The notes: generated from the letters alone by a model not told the origin. A DNA stretch of 64,000 nt from Desulfitobacterium dehalogenans ATCC 51507 (GCF_000243155.2 NC_018017.1:2046001-2110000); one strand, 5' to 3'; counted from the first letter of the stretch, positions 34,164 through 43,588 are shown. Numbers and translations: made by a program.

Positions 34164-34784
34164 TTGAGCGGTGAATTAGCGAAAAAACTGGGAGCACTGG
34201 ATGAGGACGCAGTCTTAGCGGGAGTACAAGCTTTAAAGGAACAAGGTGTTCCTGGGCTGGATATCATTCAGGAGCTGCAGGAAGGAATGCAGGCGGTTGG
34301 TCAAAAGTATGAAGCTAAAGAGTATTTTCTCTCTGAATTGATTATGTCAGCTGAAATTTTCAATGAAGCTATTAGTGCACTGGGCGATTTATCCGGAACA
34401 GAGCAATCTCATTTAGGAAACTTTGTATTGGGCACAATCTATGGCGATATCCACGACATTGGGAAAAACATTGTCAGCACGGTTTTAAAATGCAATGGTT
34501 TTAATGTGATTGATCTTGGCGTTGATGTACCTACTGAAAAATTTATCGAAGGGATCAAAGAATATAAGCCAAAGGTCATAGGGTTCTCCTGTTTACTTAC
34601 AACTGCTTTTGATAATATAAAGGCTGCCATCGAAGAGATTGAAAACGCCGGCCTTAGGAACGATCTGAGAATTCTCATTGGAGGCGGTCCTGTTGACCAA
34701 TCAGTATGTGATTATGTAAAAGCGGATGCGGTCTGCAGGAGTGCTCAGGAAGCTGTGGAAGTCGCTCAAGAATTTTCAGTTTAG
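34164..34784 (+). CDS. Corrinoid protein 1 of a methyltransferase system
   Basis: A 206-residue methyl carrier. The N-terminal helical cap (about 1-85, with FLSELIMSAEIFNEA) covers a Rossmann B12-binding domain. The lower-ligand motif DIHDIG (D-X-H-X2-G) begins near residue 95, and the C-terminal IGGGP loop near 172 completes the site. It accepts the methyl group from MT I on Co(I) and passes it to MT II. TTG start behind AAAAGGAGGTC, first gene of the operon. Confidence 0.9.
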   Translation: MSGELAKKLGALDEDAVLAGVQALKEQGVPGLDIIQELQEGMQAVGQKYEAKEYFLSELIMSAEIFNEAISALGDLSGTEQSHLGNFVLGTIYGDIHDIGKNIVSTVLKCNGFNVIDLGVDVPTEKFIEGIKEYKPKVIGFSCLLTTAFDNIKAAIEEIENAGLRNDLRILIGGGPVDQSVCDYVKADAVCRSAQEAVEVAQEFSV

Positions 34785-34832
34785 AAACCAGCCAGTCTAT
34801 AGAGCATAGTGATCAGAATAGGAGGCGCTCGG

Positions 34833-35636
34833 ATGCTCATTGTCGGAGAATTGATCAATACCAGTCGTACAGAAATTAGGACTGCTGCCTTAAACAGGGA
34901 TGCCAAAACCATTCAACAGGTGGCTAAGGCCCAAGAGGAAGCAGGGGCAAGCTACCTTGATGTGAATTGCGGTAATTTAGTGGAACAGGAAATTGCAACC
35001 ATGAGATGGCTTGTGGATACTCTCCAAGAGGTATCGACTTTACCCCTGAGTATCGATAGCCCTAATCCCACTGCTTTAACAGAAGGTCTGCAAAGAGCCC
35101 GGCATGGACAACCCATGATCAATTCAATTTCCAATGAATCTGCCCGCTGGCGAGCTGTAGTACCCCTGGTTTTGGAATACAAGACCAAAATCATTGCTCT
35201 ATGTATTGAAGATTCAGGAATGCCGAAAGGGCTGGAAGATCGGTTAAGAATTGCTGATAGTATTATTAATAAGCTTGTTCAGGCTGGAGTGCCGCTGGAA
35301 GATATTTATATAGACCCCTTGGTGACTCCCATAAGCACGGATCAAAAAAACGGCAAAATACTTTTAAATGTTATTCGCACTATTATGGAGAACTATCCGG
35401 GTATTCATACGATCTGCGGCTTAAGTAATATTTCTTATGGATTACCTGCCCGCAAAGTCTTAAATCGTCTCTTTATGGTCCAAACCATGAGTGCGGGTAT
35501 GGATAGTTATATCCTTAATCCTACGGACAAAGGAATGTTGGGGTCTCTGAAAGGTTCAATGGCATTGCTTGGACTCGATAGGCATTGTCGGGCCTATAAT
35601 AATGCCTATCGAGATGGGTTATACGATCACGCCTAG
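34833..35636 (+). CDS. Methyltetrahydrofolate:corrinoid methyltransferase (MT II, MtrH/AcsE-like)
   Basis: A 267-residue TIM-barrel of the pterin-binding (DHPS-like) family. GELINTSR at the start, LDVNCGN near residue 47, SIDSPNP near 75 and GLSNISYGLP near 200 form the folate pocket. It would transfer the methyl group from the corrinoid protein to tetrahydrofolate. ATG 34833 follows AGGAGG at seven bases; a GTG at 34809 is less likely. It lies 48 bases after corrinoid protein 1. Confidence 0.87.
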   Translation: MLIVGELINTSRTEIRTAALNRDAKTIQQVAKAQEEAGASYLDVNCGNLVEQEIATMRWLVDTLQEVSTLPLSIDSPNPTALTEGLQRARHGQPMINSISNESARWRAVVPLVLEYKTKIIALCIEDSGMPKGLEDRLRIADSIINKLVQAGVPLEDIYIDPLVTPISTDQKNGKILLNVIRTIMENYPGIHTICGLSNISYGLPARKVLNRLFMVQTMSAGMDSYILNPTDKGMLGSLKGSMALLGLDRHCRAYNNAYRDGLYDHA

Positions 35637-35674
35637 GTTACTCGACCAAGAAGTAAAAGTTAGGAGTGAAACTA

Positions 35675-36793
35675 ATGTCAAATAGTCAGTTATATAATGA
35701 GCGGAGAGAAAGGCTAGCAAAAGCTGTAGCTCTTGAGAAAACGGATCGGACTCCTGTGGTGCTGGAATTTGCAGCGTTTGCAGCCAGGGTACAAAACATG
35801 ACGGTAGCTAATTATTCCAGCAACAGTTTAATTTCAGCTGAAGCAATGATCAAGACGGTAGAAAAAGTCGGTGGAGCAGATGGTATTGACTATGGAAGCT
35901 GGTTTAAACAAGGACTAGGTCTTATATGGCTAAGCAGGTTGAAGGTACCTGGTGAAGACCTTGCCGAGAACGAATTATGGCAAGTTGAAGAGATGGAACT
36001 AATGAAGCAGGATGACTATGACAGGATTGTTGTTGAGGGATGGCCTAATTGGCATTTGTCCTATATTCAGGAACGCATTAGCTCCGACATGCTCCCACAG
36101 ATTATGGCCGATGCGCAAAACGCCCCCAAAGTAATGGAAATGTGGAAAGAAGCTGGTGTACCTCAATTGACGGGCGGTGCCGCTACCATAACGACAATTC
36201 CTTTCGAGATGTTTTGTGGTGGGCGTTCCTTCACTAAGTTTGTACGGGATCTGTTTAAAATACCTGATAAAGTTCAAGCAGCTATGGATGCGGCCTTACC
36301 TTACATGGCACCTCAAAGTATAACTAATTGTAAAAGTCTGGGTTCTGAATATATATGGTTAGGTGGCTGGCGGGCTGCAAGTGACATGCTTTCACAAAAA
36401 CAGTGGGATCGATTTGTTTTTCCATATTATGAAAAACTCATTTACCAAGTACTTGACGCTGGAATTACTCCGATTCTCCATTTTGATTCCAACTGGACAC
36501 GTGATTTAGCACGTTTCAAAGACTTTCCGAAAGGAAAGATCATCCTAGAGCTTGATGGCATGACGGATATCTTTAAAGCCAAAGAAATTTTAGGGGATAC
36601 CATGTGTATTATGGGTGATGTGCCGGCATCCCTTCTTTCCCTGGGAACACCGGATGATGTTCATAACTATTGTCGGAAGTTAATTGAAGAGCTTGGTCCT
36701 ACGGGCTTCGTTCTTCACTCTGGCTGTGATATTCCCATTGATGCAAAATTAGAGAATGTTCAAGCTATGGTTGCTTCTGTAACCTCTAAATAA
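35675..36793 (+). CDS. UroD/MtaA-family methyltransferase (MT I), VdmB-like zinc motif
   Basis: A 372-residue uroporphyrinogen-decarboxylase-fold protein of the corrinoid methyltransferase kind. Asp 283, Cys 311 and Cys 351 are spaced exactly D-X27-C-X39-C. From memory this is the zinc motif described for the methyltransferase I of an Acetobacterium veratrol O-demethylase. The enzyme would cleave a methyl group from a donor such as a methoxylated aromatic and load it on the corrinoid protein. The real substrate cannot be told from sequence. Start ATG 35675 with AGGAG eight bases before. Confidence 0.78.
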   Translation: MSNSQLYNERRERLAKAVALEKTDRTPVVLEFAAFAARVQNMTVANYSSNSLISAEAMIKTVEKVGGADGIDYGSWFKQGLGLIWLSRLKVPGEDLAENELWQVEEMELMKQDDYDRIVVEGWPNWHLSYIQERISSDMLPQIMADAQNAPKVMEMWKEAGVPQLTGGAATITTIPFEMFCGGRSFTKFVRDLFKIPDKVQAAMDAALPYMAPQSITNCKSLGSEYIWLGGWRAASDMLSQKQWDRFVFPYYEKLIYQVLDAGITPILHFDSNWTRDLARFKDFPKGKIILELDGMTDIFKAKEILGDTMCIMGDVPASLLSLGTPDDVHNYCRKLIEELGPTGFVLHSGCDIPIDAKLENVQAMVASVTSK

Positions 36794-36804
36794 TTGATGA
36801 TACA

Positions 36805-36840
36805 ATAGACAAAGGCAGGCTGCTGCCTTTGTCTATCATT
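36805..36840 (+). terminator. Terminator between the two halves of the corrinoid cluster
   Basis: 14-bp perfect stem ATAGACAAAGGCAG / CTGCCTTTGTCTAT with a short loop, followed by CATT. Confidence 0.75.
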
Positions 36841-36860
36841 ACTAAAGGGAGAAGGCTGTT

Positions 36861-37586
36861 ATGAAGACTCGAGAATCCTTTGTACCGGTTTATTTTCAAC
36901 TTGCTGAAGATCTAAAAGAAAAAATCCTGGCCGGCGAACTTAAGCCAGGTGATGCTTTACCTTCAGAGACCCAGCTGGGCGAGCAATACAGAATTAGTAA
37001 AATGACAGTGCGCAATGGACTAAGGCTCTTAGCTCAGGAAGGGCTGATTAAATCCTTCCGTGGCAAGGGGAACTTTGTTGCTCACCCGAATCTCAGTGAG
37101 CTTATACTTAAACTTTCCGATCCTGGATTAGAGAGTTCGAGAAGCTACGATGCTAAATTGCTCGCCATTAATGTTATATCCGCAGAGGATGGTGTTGCTC
37201 TACGCCTTCAGATTAAACCTGGAAGTAAACTCATTCGGTTCCGACGGTTGCTTCTTATGGATAAGGAACCGGTGGCGGTAGAGAACCGCTATCTAACCTA
37301 TCAACGGGGTCAGCCCCTCGTGGAGCAGGAAATTAAGTATGCGGATTTTCCCGAGGCTGTAGCCAAGCATACAGGAATCATTACCGAAGGTAATCAAGTC
37401 ACCATTTCCGCCGTCTCTTTAAACCAGGCAGATTCCGAATTATTGGAAACATCTTCAGGAATTCCTGCTCTAAAAATTGAACAACTGGTTTATGGAAGAA
37501 AAAATACCCCCTTAGGATTATCCATTATGATATGCCATGGTGAAAAATATCATCTCATCGCTTCAACACGGAGTTTTTTTAGCTAA
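36861..37586 (+). CDS. GntR/HutC-family regulator with UTRA domain
   Basis: A 241-residue ligand-responsive regulator. The winged helix (about 10-75: PVYFQLAEDLKEKI, LPSETQLGEQYRISKMTVRNGL) is followed by a UTRA effector domain (from about 95: LKIKPGSKLIRFRRL-type strands, VENRYLTYQ). It sits in the middle of the corrinoid genes and likely controls them in response to the substrate. AAAGGGAGAAGG precedes the ATG. Confidence 0.87.
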   Translation: MKTRESFVPVYFQLAEDLKEKILAGELKPGDALPSETQLGEQYRISKMTVRNGLRLLAQEGLIKSFRGKGNFVAHPNLSELILKLSDPGLESSRSYDAKLLAINVISAEDGVALRLQIKPGSKLIRFRRLLLMDKEPVAVENRYLTYQRGQPLVEQEIKYADFPEAVAKHTGIITEGNQVTISAVSLNQADSELLETSSGIPALKIEQLVYGRKNTPLGLSIMICHGEKYHLIASTRSFFS

Positions 37587-37632
37587 GAAGTGCTTTGCTT
37601 TAGTGCTTCACGCTAGAGGGGAAGGAACGCAT

Positions 37633-38283
37633 ATGGTTGAAAGTATGCTTGTCGCCGCAGTGACCCGCCTTGATGTGGATAAGGTGTTATCCTTGGTGGA
37701 GTCGGAAATAGCAATTGGCAAAGGCTCCATAGAAATCATTGAAGAAACTCGCCAAGGAATGACACAAGTTGGTCATTTATACGACCAAGGAAAATACTTC
37801 CTGGCTGATCTTATGATGTCTGCAGAGATATTTAAAGATGTAATCAGTCTTGTGTCAAACCAGGCTAATTCCCTAGCAGCAATCGAACCATCTGCGACGA
37901 TTTTGTTCGGAACCGTAAAAAAAGATATCCATGATATTGGTAAGAATTTAATGATTAATTTACTTCGCTTTAATGGGTACAATGTCATTGATTTAGGTGT
38001 GGATGTGGCGCCGGAGAGATTTGCCGAAGGGTGCATTAAGCATAAGATCTCCATCGTCTGCTTATCGGGGCTGATTACCCAATCCTATGATTCTATGCGT
38101 CTGACCGTCCAAGCTCTTGAGAAAATGGGACTAAGGCCAGGGGTAAAGGTGGTTATTGGCGGCTTAGTTAATGAACAGGTTAGACAATATACCAAAGCAG
38201 ATTATTGGGTTAAAGATTGCTCAGAAGGAGTAAAGCTCTGTTCCTCTCTCTTCAATCTCAAAACACATCAAGAAATATCCTGA
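37633..38283 (+). CDS. Corrinoid protein 2 of the methyltransferase system
   Basis: A 216-residue homologue of the carrier at 34164: helical cap with FLADLMMSAEIFKD, then DIHDIGKN near residue 100 (lower axial His ligand) and IGGLVN near 180 in place of IGGGP. Two different carriers in one cluster suggest either two methyl donors or a specialised partner for the downstream genes. ATG 37633 follows GGGGAAGGA. A longer frame from 37537 overlaps the regulator gene and is not needed. Confidence 0.87.
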   Translation: MVESMLVAAVTRLDVDKVLSLVESEIAIGKGSIEIIEETRQGMTQVGHLYDQGKYFLADLMMSAEIFKDVISLVSNQANSLAAIEPSATILFGTVKKDIHDIGKNLMINLLRFNGYNVIDLGVDVAPERFAEGCIKHKISIVCLSGLITQSYDSMRLTVQALEKMGLRPGVKVVIGGLVNEQVRQYTKADYWVKDCSEGVKLCSSLFNLKTHQEIS

Positions 38284-38294
38284 AGGTGAATTAT

Positions 38295-38996
38295 ATGAAG
38301 AAGACTGTAATCATAGCTTGCCATACCCTTAAGGATGAACTTAACAGAGCAATCCAAGAGGCGGAATGCCAATTCCCTGTTTTATGGATAGAATCAGGGT
38401 TGCATCTTTACACAGATACCCTAAATAAGCGCCTCCAACAGGAATTGGATAGAATCACCAATGTAGAGCGTATCCTCCTGGCATTCGGGTATTGTGGCAA
38501 CTCTTTACTGGGGCTGACATCCTCTGGTGCTCAATTGGTCTTTCCCTGTGTCGATGATTGTATCAGCCTTCTCTTAGGCTCTCAGCACGCAAGGAAGAAG
38601 ATATCGGAAGAAATAGGGACCTATTATCTCACCAAAGGTTGGCTGGAATTCGAAAGCAACATATGGCAGGAGTATCAGTATGCGGTGAAGCGCTATGGCA
38701 AGGAAAAGGCGGAGCGCCTGTTCAGACAAATTCTTAATCATTATCACCGGTTGGCTGTTATTGATACAGGGGCCTACGCGGTATCCGACTTTCTCGAACT
38801 TACGAAAAAGATAGCTGACACCTTAAAATTAGCTCATCAGGTTATACCCGGCTCTACAAACTATCTGAAGAAATTGCTCACGGGTCCTTGGGATGATGAG
38901 TTTGTGATTATTCCTCCTGGGGAAATCGTTACCTTAACCCATTTATGCCACGACACTACCGAACCGCTTTTACAAATTACCGGTATATCCCAGTAG
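38295..38996 (+). CDS. DUF1638 family protein
   Basis: A 233-residue soluble protein of DUF1638. Seen marks: IIACHTLKDEL at the start, WIESGLHLYTDTLNKRLQ near residue 32, LAFGYCGNSLLGL near 61 and VFPCVDDCISLLLGS near 79. DUF1638 genes often sit beside corrinoid methyltransferases, but the role is unknown. The Cys-rich VFPCVDDC and CGN sites could bind metal or an Fe-S cluster. Start ATG 38295 with AAGGTGAA; lies 11 bases after corrinoid protein 2. Confidence 0.82.
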   Translation: MKKTVIIACHTLKDELNRAIQEAECQFPVLWIESGLHLYTDTLNKRLQQELDRITNVERILLAFGYCGNSLLGLTSSGAQLVFPCVDDCISLLLGSQHARKKISEEIGTYYLTKGWLEFESNIWQEYQYAVKRYGKEKAERLFRQILNHYHRLAVIDTGAYAVSDFLELTKKIADTLKLAHQVIPGSTNYLKKLLTGPWDDEFVIIPPGEIVTLTHLCHDTTEPLLQITGISQ

Positions 38997-39034
38997 TCGA
39001 TAGACAACCAGGGCGGTTGAGCGAGGTTTATTAA

Positions 39035-40882
39035 ATGAGTGAAGAAATGAAAAATCAGATCATAATTGATGGTCAAAATCTCATCATAGCTAAAAACAGT
39101 GCATGGACCCTTATGGATACCTTAACGGATGCAGGTGTACCTATGGAGTCTGTTTGCGGCGGAAAAGGAACCTGTGGCAAATGCAAGGTTCGGGTTTTGA
39201 GCGGGGAGGTTATGGGTTGTAACGGAAGCTTTGCTGAACCCGAAAAAGATGGTTCATACTTAGCTTGTCGGATTTATCCATTAGGTCAAGTCGTATTGGA
39301 TAAAATCACAAAAAGAGGAGTGACGGCGAAAGGAGAAATAGGGAGAATCCATATTTCCTCCAAAGATAGGGTTTCAGTGCTCAGAAAGTCGGCGGTGCGA
39401 CCGACCTATCCGACTTTAACTCAAAACTACTCGCTACAGGAAATGGTTAATAAGGTTAATGATGTGAAATATAAAGAGATGTTCAATTTACACAGCACAG
39501 CATTACAGGATATCCCTTTACTGGCACGGACCAAGACAGAGATATATACCTTAATTCATTTGGACAATAATGTGACCGCTGTGGAAGCAGGGGATACTTC
39601 CTCGGTTTTTTATGGAGTAGCTTTTGATATAGGAAGTACCACAGTGGCTGGAATGCTTATGGATATGAATAGAGGAGAAGTGGTCGCTTCAGCAGCCGAG
39701 ACCAACCCTCAAACAGCCTATGGTGCAGATGTCATTTCTCGCATCAAAGCAGCAGAGAAGTCAGAAGGATTAAAGCAGCTTTCTGACTTAATTCGTCATT
39801 GTCTAAATAACCTTATCTGCAAGCTTTGTTCCGCCATAGGGATAAGAACGCAGGATATTTATCTGATGACCATCGTGGGAAATTCAACCATGGAACATCT
39901 TTTGATGGGTATCTCACCGATCAGCTTAACCATACCGCCCTATGTGCAAGTCTTTAAATCCATACCTCCCTTACCACCACAGGAACTTTCCCTGGATATT
40001 CATTCGGGGGGACGGGTGGTTCTTATACCCAATATTACTAGTTTTGTGGGTGCCGATACCACCGCAGCTGTCATGGCCGTGGATCAGGATCTGACACCTA
40101 AGCTCACCTTATTGATAGATTTAGGGACGAACGGAGAGATTGTTCTCGGCAATCGTGAGCGCATGATTGTTACCTCTACAGCTGCCGGCCCCGCTTTTGA
40201 AGGTGCACAGCTATCCTGCGGCATGAGGGCAACGGATGGGGCCATTGATGATATCGTCATACTAGAGGATGTCCATATCCGAACGATTAACGATCAGAAG
40301 CCCGCAGGAATATGTGGTTCGGGAATCATTAAAGCTCTCGCGGAAATGGTTCGCAGGAGGATCATCACCTTCTCAGGTCGATTTGCGGAGAGCAGTCAAA
40401 TGTCGCAACTCCCTCCTAAGCTCCGGTCCAGAATAAGAGAGAGGGATGGGCAAAGAGAATTTGTACTGGCTTTTGCAGAGGAAAGCGCAAACGGTTCAGA
40501 TATTGTCATTACCCAAGGGGATGTCCGGGAACTTCAGTTGGTTAAATCCTCGATTTGCACGGGGTCTCAAATCTTAATGCAATCATTTGGAGTCAATCCG
40601 GAGGAGATTGAGCAAGTTTTTATCGCCGGTGCTTTTGGCAGTTTTGTAGATTTGGACAGCGCCTTAGCCATTGGCTTGATTCCTGTACATGAACGAAAAA
40701 GAGTTCGCTCCGTTGGCAACGCTGCCGGAGAAGGGGCTGCCAAGGCTTTGCTGTCAAACAACCACATCCAACGCTGCCAAGCCATTGCCGAGAAAGCAGA
40801 GTTCATCGAATTAGCGAATCATCCTCAGTTTCAAAAGAGCTTTATTAAAAATCTGGCATTTCCAGAGGAGGGTATAACATGA
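39035..40882 (+). CDS. Reductive activase of corrinoid proteins (RACo type)
   Basis: A 615-residue protein. The N-terminal plant-type [2Fe-2S] domain has Cys 41, 47, 50 and 78 (CGGKGTCGKC and YLACRI). From about residue 195 an ASKHA-type ATPase core follows (VAFDIGSTTVAGMLMD, LLIDLGTNGEIVLG, GICGSGIIKALAEM, VFIAGAFGSFVD). Such enzymes use ATP to reduce accidentally oxidised Co(II) corrinoid to Co(I). It ends four bases into the next gene, so it is coupled to the GTPase. Its presence completes the classic four-part O-demethylase set. Confidence 0.92.
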   Translation: MSEEMKNQIIIDGQNLIIAKNSAWTLMDTLTDAGVPMESVCGGKGTCGKCKVRVLSGEVMGCNGSFAEPEKDGSYLACRIYPLGQVVLDKITKRGVTAKGEIGRIHISSKDRVSVLRKSAVRPTYPTLTQNYSLQEMVNKVNDVKYKEMFNLHSTALQDIPLLARTKTEIYTLIHLDNNVTAVEAGDTSSVFYGVAFDIGSTTVAGMLMDMNRGEVVASAAETNPQTAYGADVISRIKAAEKSEGLKQLSDLIRHCLNNLICKLCSAIGIRTQDIYLMTIVGNSTMEHLLMGISPISLTIPPYVQVFKSIPPLPPQELSLDIHSGGRVVLIPNITSFVGADTTAAVMAVDQDLTPKLTLLIDLGTNGEIVLGNRERMIVTSTAAGPAFEGAQLSCGMRATDGAIDDIVILEDVHIRTINDQKPAGICGSGIIKALAEMVRRRIITFSGRFAESSQMSQLPPKLRSRIRERDGQREFVLAFAEESANGSDIVITQGDVRELQLVKSSICTGSQILMQSFGVNPEEIEQVFIAGAFGSFVDLDSALAIGLIPVHERKRVRSVGNAAGEGAAKALLSNNHIQRCQAIAEKAEFIELANHPQFQKSFIKNLAFPEEGIT

Positions 40883-41505
40883 AAGTTCTACTCTTTGGCG
40901 GCTTTTTGGGTGCGGGTAAGACTTCCTCGATTCTCTCTGCGGCCAAGTTCCTGGTGGAGAATAACCCAACTGCCCAGGCAAGCAACCCGGAAACCCCTTC
41001 GCTGGTTATTATCGAGAATGAAGTGGGCGAGACAGGAATTGATGATAAAATCCTCAAAGCAGAAGGGCTGATGGTTCGGGAGCTTTTCTCCGGCTGTATT
41101 TGTTGTACATTGACCTCGGAACTGACCGTGACTTTAAATGAACTTTATGAAGCTTATGATCCCCAGTGGGTGATCGTGGAAGCCACGGGAATGGCTTATC
41201 CCCATCGAATCGCTGAAACAATCCACACCTACGGAAAGGGGGTTGAAAGCCTGAAGAACATCATCGTCGCCGATGCCGAACGTTGGGAAGAACTGACGGA
41301 GATCGTCCCCGGCTTGGTTGAAGGCCAGATCGCTAAAGCGGATCTGATTTTTCTCAATAAGATCGACTGTATGCAACCCGAGACCTTGTCTGAAATAGAG
41401 AAAAACCTGCATCACCTTAATCCTTCAGCGCAAATTTATTGTGTGTCGGCCTTTAGAGGAATTAATTCGGAAATCTGGAGTGAGGCGGTATTGGGAAATG
41501 AGTGA
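40879..41505 (+). CDS. CobW/COG0523 G3E GTPase
   Basis: A 208-residue metal-chaperone GTPase: Walker A GGFLGAGKTS near residue 8, the metal-binding CXCC as GCICC near 73, and the NKID base-recognition motif near 159. It is short: the C-terminal domain of typical CobW/YjiA proteins is missing, as seen in the short forms next to corrinoid methyltransferases. A cobalt or zinc supply role for the cluster is inferred from context. The last bases overlap the next gene. Confidence 0.85.
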   Translation: MKVLLFGGFLGAGKTSSILSAAKFLVENNPTAQASNPETPSLVIIENEVGETGIDDKILKAEGLMVRELFSGCICCTLTSELTVTLNELYEAYDPQWVIVEATGMAYPHRIAETIHTYGKGVESLKNIIVADAERWEELTEIVPGLVEGQIAKADLIFLNKIDCMQPETLSEIEKNLHHLNPSAQIYCVSAFRGINSEIWSEAVLGNE

Positions 41506-42577
41506 GTCAAAGCACGAGCATCACCAACATAGTCATAAATGGGAGGATGGGGAAAGCCATAATCTCCAGCACGGTCATGAATGTAAATGCGAAAACTGTC
41601 ATAGACCTGAACACCGGAACGAAAACACTTCACAGGAAAATGCTTCAAAAAAAGTCTGCGCTCCTGATCAGGAGCCCGGAATTTTCTCGGAAAAATATGA
41701 ATTAGTCCTGAGTCAGGAAAGCAGTCTCCTCCCCGTCCAAGAGGCCCTTCTCCGCTGGGTCGGTGAAATACTCCAATGGGTGAAGAATAAGCAGGGCTTT
41801 GTAGGGCATATCAAAGGGTTCATCGAAGGGAAGGAGCATTTTTGGTTTTCTTCTACGGGAAAAGCCGTTACGGCAAAATCCTCTTCCGGTTGGAATGAGG
41901 GGCTGGACCAAACCTTCACCATCAACGCAACCGCCATAATCTTTGGTATCCGTAAGGAAGAGCTTGATGAATACGCCGAGCAGTGTTTAGAAACTTGCAT
42001 CGCGGAGCAATGTCCTGATTCAACACTGGTTCAAATAGATCTATTGTGCTCCCTGGCCAAATCTCTCGGTGCAGCTCATGCAGCTCTTATAGCCGTGGAT
42101 AGTATTAAGTTTAATCATGATTTCAGAAAGCAATGTGAGCAAAATACCTGCGGCAGTTACGACAAAAACTGGATGTGTCCACCCAATATGCCTTCTATCG
42201 ACGAACTCAGGGACAAAGTATTGCCATATGATCGAGGGTTATTGTTCCAAACCGTGTATCAGCTTAAAAACTCCTTTGACTGGAGAGGGGTGCAGCAAGC
42301 GGTTGTCGAACATACCCAAGTTTTTAGGAAGGTCTTAGCTGAACTGAGAAGCATGAAAAATTTCCTGAATCTCCTCCCTTTAAATGTAGGACCATGTACT
42401 TACTGTGGCCGGTGTTCTTTTCTTGACGGTGAAGAGTGCCGATTCCCCGAAGAAGCAATTCCTTCAGTCGAGGCTTATGGGATTGATGTGATGGCTTTGG
42501 AGAAAAGCTGTGGTATGCCCTATTATAATGGAAAAGATACGGTCTCCTGCGTAAGTCTTATTTTATTTAGGTTCTAG
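41498..42577 (+). CDS. DUF2284 metal-binding protein with His-rich N-terminus
   Basis: About 359 residues. The first 45 residues are a His/Cys-rich tail (SKHEHHQHSHKWED, HGHECKCENCH) fit for Ni/Co/Zn storage. The central part (about 65-200) has no clear family, and the last 150 residues are DUF2284, with CGSYDKNWMCPPNMP near 220 and a Cys cluster CTYCGRCSFLDGEECRFPEE near 305. ATG 41498 overlaps the GTPase stop, so the two are coupled. A metal delivery or Fe-S role for the corrinoid system is inference. Confidence 0.75.
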   Translation: MSESKHEHHQHSHKWEDGESHNLQHGHECKCENCHRPEHRNENTSQENASKKVCAPDQEPGIFSEKYELVLSQESSLLPVQEALLRWVGEILQWVKNKQGFVGHIKGFIEGKEHFWFSSTGKAVTAKSSSGWNEGLDQTFTINATAIIFGIRKEELDEYAEQCLETCIAEQCPDSTLVQIDLLCSLAKSLGAAHAALIAVDSIKFNHDFRKQCEQNTCGSYDKNWMCPPNMPSIDELRDKVLPYDRGLLFQTVYQLKNSFDWRGVQQAVVEHTQVFRKVLAELRSMKNFLNLLPLNVGPCTYCGRCSFLDGEECRFPEEAIPSVEAYGIDVMALEKSCGMPYYNGKDTVSCVSLILFRF

Positions 42578-42716
42578 CGCAGTGGGAGTTGTATGCTCCT
42601 TCTGTAATTCTGCTTAGGAATTGAACTTTAATGTTCTTGGAGAATTGATATCACCCTTACAGGGCAACATTATAGATAGCTTTTGTTGATCCTGAAAAAT
42701 CGAAGGAGTGATAACC

Positions 42717-43586
42717 ATGAGTGAAACAAAAATTCCTCAACCCGCTTTTCCTGCCCAGCACCAAAATAAGCAACCTGGTCTTGAAACCTTAATGAATCCC
42801 AGTCCGATCTTTGAAAACCCCAACTATCGCCCCAGTGGCAAGCTACAGGGAAAAGTCGCATTGATTAGCGGTGGAGACAGCGGAATCGGGAGAGGGGTAT
42901 CCATTCTCTATGCCAAAGAAGGTGCCGATATTGCCATCGTCTATCTTGATGAACACGGTGATGCGCAAACGACCAAAGAGAGGATTGAGCAGCTAGGAAG
43001 ACGCTGTTTGTTGATAGCTGGGAATATCGGAGATGAGAATTTTAGTAACCAAGCGGTGCAAAAGACCCTGGATACCTTTGGGAGCCTGGATATACTTGTG
43101 AATAATGCAGCGGAACAGCATCCACAGAATTCACTTCTGGATATCACTGCTCAACAAATTGAGCAGACCTTCCGCACCAATATTTTAGCTATGCTGTATC
43201 TGACCAAGGCGGCACTTCCCCATCTAAAGCAAGGTTCCGTGATTATCAATACTGCTTCGATTACAGCTTATAAAGGTGATGCCAAACTTATCGATTATTC
43301 CGCATCCAAAGGAGCGGTAGTGGCTTTCACACGTTCTCTTTCAGAATCACTGATCAAACAGGGAATCCGCGTCAATGGAGTAGCACCTGGACCCATCTGG
43401 ACCCCCCTGATTCCTGCTTCTTTCGCTGCCAACGAGGTCGCCACCTTTGGCAGCACCACTCCCATGCAACGAGCCGGGCAGCCGGTAGAAGTAGCTCCGG
43501 CCTATTTGTTCCTTGCTTGCGAAGATTCTGCCTACATGTCGGGGCAAATACTGCATGTTAATGGGGGAACGATAGTTAATGGCTAA
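42717..43586 (+). CDS. Short-chain dehydrogenase/reductase (YghA-like)
   Basis: A 289-residue NAD(P)-dependent oxidoreductase with a 45-residue N-terminal extension (PQPAFPAQHQNKQPG) typical of the YghA/general-stress SDR branch. Cofactor motif GGDSGIGRG near residue 52, NNAAEQ near 132, catalytic Ser in NTASITAYKG near 182, Tyr/Lys in IDYSASKGA near 196. ATG 42717 is preferred over GTG 42708, as GAAGGAG lies eight bases before it. Stands alone before a terminator-like hairpin. Confidence 0.86.
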   Translation: MSETKIPQPAFPAQHQNKQPGLETLMNPSPIFENPNYRPSGKLQGKVALISGGDSGIGRGVSILYAKEGADIAIVYLDEHGDAQTTKERIEQLGRRCLLIAGNIGDENFSNQAVQKTLDTFGSLDILVNNAAEQHPQNSLLDITAQQIEQTFRTNILAMLYLTKAALPHLKQGSVIINTASITAYKGDAKLIDYSASKGAVVAFTRSLSESLIKQGIRVNGVAPGPIWTPLIPASFAANEVATFGSTTPMQRAGQPVEVAPAYLFLACEDSAYMSGQILHVNGGTIVNG

Positions 43587-43588
43587 AC

